Source: Bisporella sp. PMI_857
Taxonomy: Eukaryota > Ascomycota > Leotiomycetes > Helotiales > Helotiaceae
DNA: 64,000 nt
Assembly (NCBI GenBank): GCA_021307315.1
Contig: JAJSPD010000115.1
Location: 30,816 to 94,815 of the forward strand
Reading direction: 5' to 3'
The notes beneath the pieces were generated by a model. The model was given only the letters and a program-made list of their open reading frames with translations. It had not been told where the DNA came from and did no database searches. Below, piece by piece: positions 58,690 to 64,000 of the stretch. The position numbers and the translations under genes were made by a program. Position 1 is the stretch's first letter. Every line of letters starts with the position of its first letter.

Positions 58690-61600
58690 TTACTTTTTTC
58701 TTTACAAGTCGATATACTTTCCGTAACGTTCCGTAACTAACTTTTCAGTTTGTAAGCTTTTTTACAGTTGTTTTTTATTCTTTTTTTTGGCTTCGAACTT
58801 CTCCAAAGCTGCTGTTTTCTCCAAAGCGCTAGCTAGTTTTATGTCGGCTTAGCGTAGTTTACTTATTTGACCAGATACTTTTTTGACTTTTTACGGCCTT
58901 TTTTTTTTTAACGGGCTTGTAAGATTTTCTTTACTTCGTATTCGTTTTCTTTAGCTACTATTTGCAATAGTAGCCGCCAGTCTTTTACAACTTAAAAAAA
59001 GAGCGAGTTGTAAATGTTAAGCGTAACAGCTTTGTGTAAAAAATGTTTCTGATTTTTAGTAGTATATTAAGCCGGTAGTTATAAAAGCCTATTATTTCGG
59101 TAACTTGGAATTTAGCATAGCGAGCATTTAGCTTTTTCGATAGTCTGTTTGTAGTTATATTTTCTAAGTTTAGCCAAACGTAATTATTTACTCGATATCG
59201 AAAACTTTGCTGTCGGTGGCGATTCGTTGTTTTTTTTGCTGTTTTTAAGCGTTAGTTATCGCTGTTTATATTTATTTTGTAGCTTCTAAATTTTGCGGAC
59301 AATCTTTTTTCTTTTTTCCGCTGGCTCTTTTCGCTTTTCGCCCGTAACAGCTCTGTAATTTCTAGAGCATTTATATTGTAGCTATAAAAAAAAAAAAAAA
59401 GCTTACTTCTGTAAACGCTGAGTTTTTGCTGTTCAGCGCTAGTTCTGCAATAACAGTAGCTTCGCTTAGTTGTTTTGCGAATAGCTTACAAAAGCTCGTA
59501 AAAACGTTTTTATAACTTGGTTTTTGTTTTTCGTAGCTTTATTCGTTTTTGAGTAATAACTGTAAAAAGCCGCTTGTCGATTCGTAACAGCTTGCAAACG
59601 CGGTTTACAAAGCTTTTAAAACTGCGTTTTTCGATCCGAAACTATAGCTGAAAGCAAGCTATAATTCCTGTAAAAAATCCGTAAAAAAGTTTTTACTAAG
59701 CTTTCGCATTTATAAAGTCTACGGCTTCGAAAATAGCTTTTTTTCTAGCGGTCGGTAATTACAAAATGTTTTTACAGTTTATGCTTTCAAAAAGCTAATA
59801 ACGAAATCATAGAAATCTCGCGCTATTGCCGTTCCGGAATCAGCAAAAGCTTTAAAAATTTTGCTTACAGTTTTTCCAGGCTTTATTTTTCGCAAAAGTC
59901 GCAGTTACGGACGAATCTTTGCACGTGCTTCGATATACTAAGCTAGAAAAACTGCTGAGTATTAGCGCTATAGTACTTTTTTTTTCAAAGTAGCCGTAAA
60001 GCATAAAATCGTAAGTTAGCTGTATTAGTTTAGTTTGTAACTTTTTTTTTCTGAAACTTAGTATCGGCACAAATAACAAAGCTTTAAAAAAACTTCGAGC
60101 ATTTCGCAAAAAAACTTTAATTCCGAAAGCTACAAGTAATTTGCGAGCTTGTTTTGTATGCTTTTAACACTTGCACGTATTTAAAGTCCGTAACGTTGCT
60201 GCTTTTTACAGTTTTGTAAATTGTTTAGCAAGTTTGTAACAAGCCGGTTCGTTGTTTTTCGACAATACTTTTTTCGTTAAGCTTCGCGATGCTAGTTTAG
60301 CAAACACTTTGTTGGCTTTTTTTTTTGTACTACTAATAGTTTAACAATTGTACTATTCGATAGCGTAGCTTATCGTTTGTAGGTCGACCGGCAAGTTTGC
60401 TTTCGGCGAAACAAAGCGTTTACACGCTTATTGTTTTTCTTCGTTAGTAAATAATTACGAAATTGTACGCGAAAAAATCAGTAACTAGCGCATTTGTCGT
60501 TTCGTTAGTTTACGGACTGTTATAAAGTATTCAACTTTTTGTAGTTCGTACGAATCTGAAACGCTTTACGCTTCGTAGCTGAAAGTTTACTTTTAAAAGC
60601 AGTTAATAATCGCTAGCATTTTTTTGTCGTAAATCTCGTAATTGCACTCGGCAAAAAAAGCTTTTTAAAAAAGTAAACACAAAGCCGTAACAAGCTTTTT
60701 TCGTCGACTTGAAATAAAGTTTTTTAGTGCTTTATGCCGACGCGTCCGTTTTTATAATTGTTTTTTTTTATAGTCGAACTAACTAAAATAAAAGCGAAAC
60801 AAACAACTTTTTTAGCTTTTCGAAAACAGCGTTCGCTGTGCTATTTTATTAAAAAGCTACGTTTTGTTTGTAAAACTGTTAACAAGCCGTAATATAAAAA
60901 AATCTTTTAATAAAACGCTTGTAAAAGTTTGCAAACTCGAAAAAGCTTTTTACGGCTTTTACGACTTAAGCGATTTTATTTAACAATAGTTTTACTTTTT
61001 CGAAGTTTATTTGCAATTTTACTTTTGTTTCGATAATAAATTTTAAATATTTAGTTAACTGTACTTCGAATTTACACTTGTTAATATTTAGTTAAAAGCC
61101 GGCTTTTTAAAGCTTTTGCAACACTTTACAAACTTTCGACAGTAATTTTTAATATTTTTAACGTGTAAATAAGCACGTCGTTAATATACGCTAAACAAAA
61201 CTCGTTTAAGTATTTTCGCAGCGTTTAGTTAATGTACTTTTAAAACGTGCTCGAAGTATTTGCTAAGCCGAAAAGCGTTACTAACTATTCGTACAGTTCG
61301 TAACGCGTCCGAAAAGCAGTTTTTTACTCGTTTTTTTTAGCAATTCTGATTTTGTAAAAAGCAGCTTTTACGTTTAGCTTAGTAAACTAACGAGCTTAAA
61401 ACAAATTTGTAGCGTTTCGTAAATCAACGAAAAAAGTAACGGTTTTTACAAGTGATTTTGTTTAAACTTCGGTAGTCGACACAAAACCGTAGCTTTTTTT
61501 TAAGCTTTTTAACGAATAAAACAAAAGCCGCTGCAAAAAATTGCTTACTCGAATAAATTTTTATCGAAAAGCTTTGTAAAAGTTTTCCGGAAAACTAGTA

Positions 61601-63743
61601 GTTTTTTTTCGACATACTATACAAAAAACTTAAAAAAATTTAAACTAGCCGTTTACTTTTTTTAAGTCGATATTATAATCGATTTTTTTTTTTCGGAACG
61701 AAAGTAGCTTTTTAGCTTTTTTCGAGTTAAACAAAAAAATAAACCGCGTACACTAAACTAAAAGCTTTTTTTTTAAGTTTGTCGAGCGTTGTTTTGCTAA
61801 AGCTTTTTCGATATTTTTTAAGCTAACTGCAAACACGTACAACTTGAATTGTCGGCAAGCTTTTTTAGCTAAAGCGTAAAAAGTTACAGCGAATACTTTC
61901 GCGCACCGGGCTTTCGAGTAAACTGCAGTAGTTTTTTTGCGAATCGTTATACTTGTAAAACTTACTTGTAGCAGTTTTGTTTTGCATTTTACCGAGCGTT
62001 TTGCTTTTTGAACTATAGCAGCTCGAAATTATGTCGTAGCTCGAAAGCTTAAGCACTATATATAAATAAGCTTGTTTTTCGTATAGCTACTTATATTTAT
62101 TTTTACGACGCTATTTCGTAATAGCTTCGTTGCTAAAGCTATCGAAGCTTTTTAAAAAGCGAAAAGAAATGTTAATACGCAACAAGTTGTGTTTACGGCG
62201 AACTGTAAGTCGATTATTTTATATAAAAAGCACTTAGTATTTATTAAAGTATCGGCAAACGATTTTAATTAATAAGTGTAAATACAACAAAAAGTAGCTA
62301 TTTATAGAATTTACTTCGAATTTTTTTATTTTTTTACAACTTTTTTAAGCTTTTAACAGCGACTTGTGTTAAAAGCTACTTTTTTTCGAGTTACTTTTTT
62401 CGCTATTACTGCTCGTAACGCTTAAAGTTTTTTTAAAGTTTTTTTGTGCGCTTTTTTTTTTTTTTTTTTTTAGCTTTACAGCCGCAACTTTTGCTTTTTG
62501 CTTTGTTGTTGACTCGTTACGACTCGTAAACTTCGGCTTACGGCTAGTAGCAATAGCAAGCTGTAACAAAATGCTTTTTTTGCTACAGCGCAAACACAAG
62601 TTTTTTTTTTTTTTTTTGCATTTTTTTATTAAAACTACTTGCTTTTTTTCGCGTTTGCGTTTTTGCAGAAACTACTAGTGTTAGTTGCTAGTTTATTGCG
62701 TTTTGCGAGCCGTTTACGGAAGTCGGTGACTTTTGACGGGCTTCGTGCGTTTTTTTTTTTTTTTGAATTTTTGTAAAGCCGCAAGCTTATTACTAATAGC
62801 TCGTAGCTGCTTACAGTACTTTTCGTACGTAAGCTTTTTTTTATGCTTACTACACGAGTAAGCATTTGCATTGAAAAAGCAGAATTCAAGTAGCTTTTTT
62901 TGCTTTATTATTTACTTTTATACTTGTGCTTTTAGTATTAGCTAGTCGAACTTTGCAAAAAACTACGAAATAGCTTAAAGCTTTGTCGAATATTGTTTAG
63001 TTTGCTAAAAGCTTTTTTTTGCCGGCGAATTTCCGAGCGCTGTCGCTATTTGTTTCAGCAAGTTACGGACCGTAAACTGGTCCGTTTTTTAGTAAATGTT
63101 CACTTACGAGTAAACGCGGCTAGCTGCAGTATTCGCAAACGGCCAAATCCGTACTAGACTTGTTTTGTTTTTTCGCCGATACAAGCTTTATTAATTTGCA
63201 ACTTGCTCGTAGCAATTTTTCGAACTAAAATACAGCGCTACATTATTCTTTTTGTATAGTCTTAATTGTAAGTCGAAGTTTAAGTTTTTTCGGCTTGTTA
63301 GCCGGTAAAAAAAAAACAAGCTTAAACGTAAAGCTTAAAGTTAAGTTTAGCGCTTGTTTCGTTTTTTTAACGTACTTATTCGATCAGCGAATTTAGCTAA
63401 CGTAGCAGCTGTTTGTTTTTGCAGCCGGTTAATTATATTTTGTTGACTGTTAGCATGTTTTGCAGCTACGCAAAAAGATTCTAGTTGTTTATTTTTATTA
63501 TTTTACTTTACGGCGTAGCTCGTATATATTAAGCTTTACGTAGCTTGACGGTCCGTAAACTTTTTTCAGTAGTCAGTAAGCTACTGCACCGTTTTGAGCT
63601 TCGCTGTATCCGTGATTCGTAAGCAGCTAATTTGCTACTTTTTGAATACGTGATACTTTTCGCAGCAGTCAGCTCGCTGCTGCCGTCTAAAAGAACGCTG
63701 TAACGTGTTGTTCGCTACGTGAAAGTTGTGATGTTGATTCTAA
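58690..63743 (-). pseudogene. Gag-Pol remnant of the gypsy element
   Basis: Minus-strand polyprotein remains spread over 5 kb with no long open frame. Order from right to left is gag-like, protease region (not legible), reverse transcriptase, RNase H region (only weakly legible), integrase and chromodomain, the order of Ty3/Gypsy chromoviruses. The chromodomain shows NEYEV..ILQAR ... GRKKS then YLVK and YAKPT, with stops at former Trp codons. Confidence 0.75.
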
Positions 63744-64000
63744 TGTGACAGGCTGATAGTAATCTATTCAATTGACTATCACTGCTATATTACAAAAAGA
63801 ATCAACATAAAGAGAGAAAAGAGAATACAGGAGATTACGGGTTTATAGCTAGGCCTGTAACGGGTCCGCTAGTACGTAACGGGTCGGTGGCTCCACAAAG
63901 GGTCCACGGTGGCCACGCGCTGTCACGTGGTTGCAACGAGAGCTGGCTCGTGCCGAAGGCACGTGCAGCCGAGTCATCCTTACGGGTTCAACCCGTCACA
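63744..64000 (-). repeat. 5' LTR of the gypsy element (right copy)
   Basis: 257 bp, ends exactly on the last base of the window. Carries the two G-to-A differences, while the left copy carries the three C-to-T differences. Confidence 0.93.

Larger units (their letters stand above)
58431..64000 (-). mobile_element. Ty3/Gypsy chromovirus-type LTR retrotransposon, full length, inactivated
   Basis: LTRs of 259 bp (58431-58689) and 257 bp (63744-64000) begin TGTGACAGG and end CGTCACA, and differ at five substitutions and two single-base gaps. The interior reads on the minus strand, so the right LTR is the 5' one. A purine-rich tract abuts the left LTR, as expected for the 3' LTR. Legible minus-strand domains: a Lys-rich gag-like region at 62370-62890, reverse transcriptase at about 61150-61530 (CVDYRSLNKIT; the usual YxDD block near 61165-61195 is mutated), the integrase end at about 59020-59220, and a chromodomain at about 58760-58990. 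The interior is saturated with stops and is AT-rich. It inserted into the pogo 3 transposase after CCGTAC. Confidence 0.9.

Noticed and set aside
58431..64000. Gypsy element oriented on the plus strand
   Set aside because: Reverse transcriptase, integrase and chromodomain segments are legible only on the minus strand, and the purine tract lies beside the left LTR.
1..64000. tRNA, rRNA, CRISPR, riboswitch
   Set aside because: A scan by eye for tRNA A/B-box patterns, rRNA-like stretches and spaced repeats found none that I could support.

Overview
This is a nuclear segment of a filamentous ascomycete (Pezizomycotina). The evidence is the many short GT-AG introns of about 45-75 nt, lineage-typical families (DUF3425 bZIP, Zn2Cys6 factor, 2EXR protein, DUF8004 protein, GMC oxidoreductase), and a block of C-to-T-mutated transposons. 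A leotiomycete relative is my best guess but is inference only.

Region 1 (1-52390) is gene-bearing DNA of ordinary composition. In order it holds: the 5' part of a secreted GMC oxidoreductase (-), a PHAF1/UPF0183 protein (-), a kinesin-5 (+), 4.6 kb without a clear gene, a bZIP factor (+), a Zn2Cys6 factor that looks frameshifted (-), a 2EXR protein (-), an aldo-keto reductase (-), an 18-exon GH35 beta-galactosidase (+), an alpha/beta hydrolase (+), an F-box-like protein that looks frameshifted (-), an MFS drug-type transporter (+), a divergent AnmK-like sugar kinase (+), 4.2 kb without a clear gene, a large DUF8004 protein (+), DPH2 (-), a MARVEL protein (-) and an MFS sugar-type transporter (-). 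The genes mix housekeeping and accessory functions. I see no convincing biosynthetic cluster, although carbohydrate handling recurs (GH35, sugar-type MFS, AnmK-like protein).

Region 2 (52391-64000) is a transposon nest. Three Fot1/pogo-type DNA elements lie practically end to end, joined by TA target dinucleotides. The third is interrupted by a 365-bp solo LTR with a perfect 5-bp target duplication, then by a full-length Ty3/Gypsy chromovirus on the minus strand whose outer LTR ends on the last base of the window. The interiors are AT-rich and full of stop codons, while the LTRs and terminal inverted repeats keep normal composition.

The most unusual observation is the mutation spectrum of the retrotransposon interior. 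Surviving cytosines are almost all preceded by a purine or followed by G, so losses fall on C in a Y-C-H context. This is not the CpA-only pattern expected of classical RIP. All five base differences between the two LTRs fit the same rule. The AnmK-like protein is the best protein-level curiosity: it has changes at several normally conserved active-site positions.

Exon boundaries were inferred by hand from splice signals, reading phase and family similarity, and may be off by a base in places.
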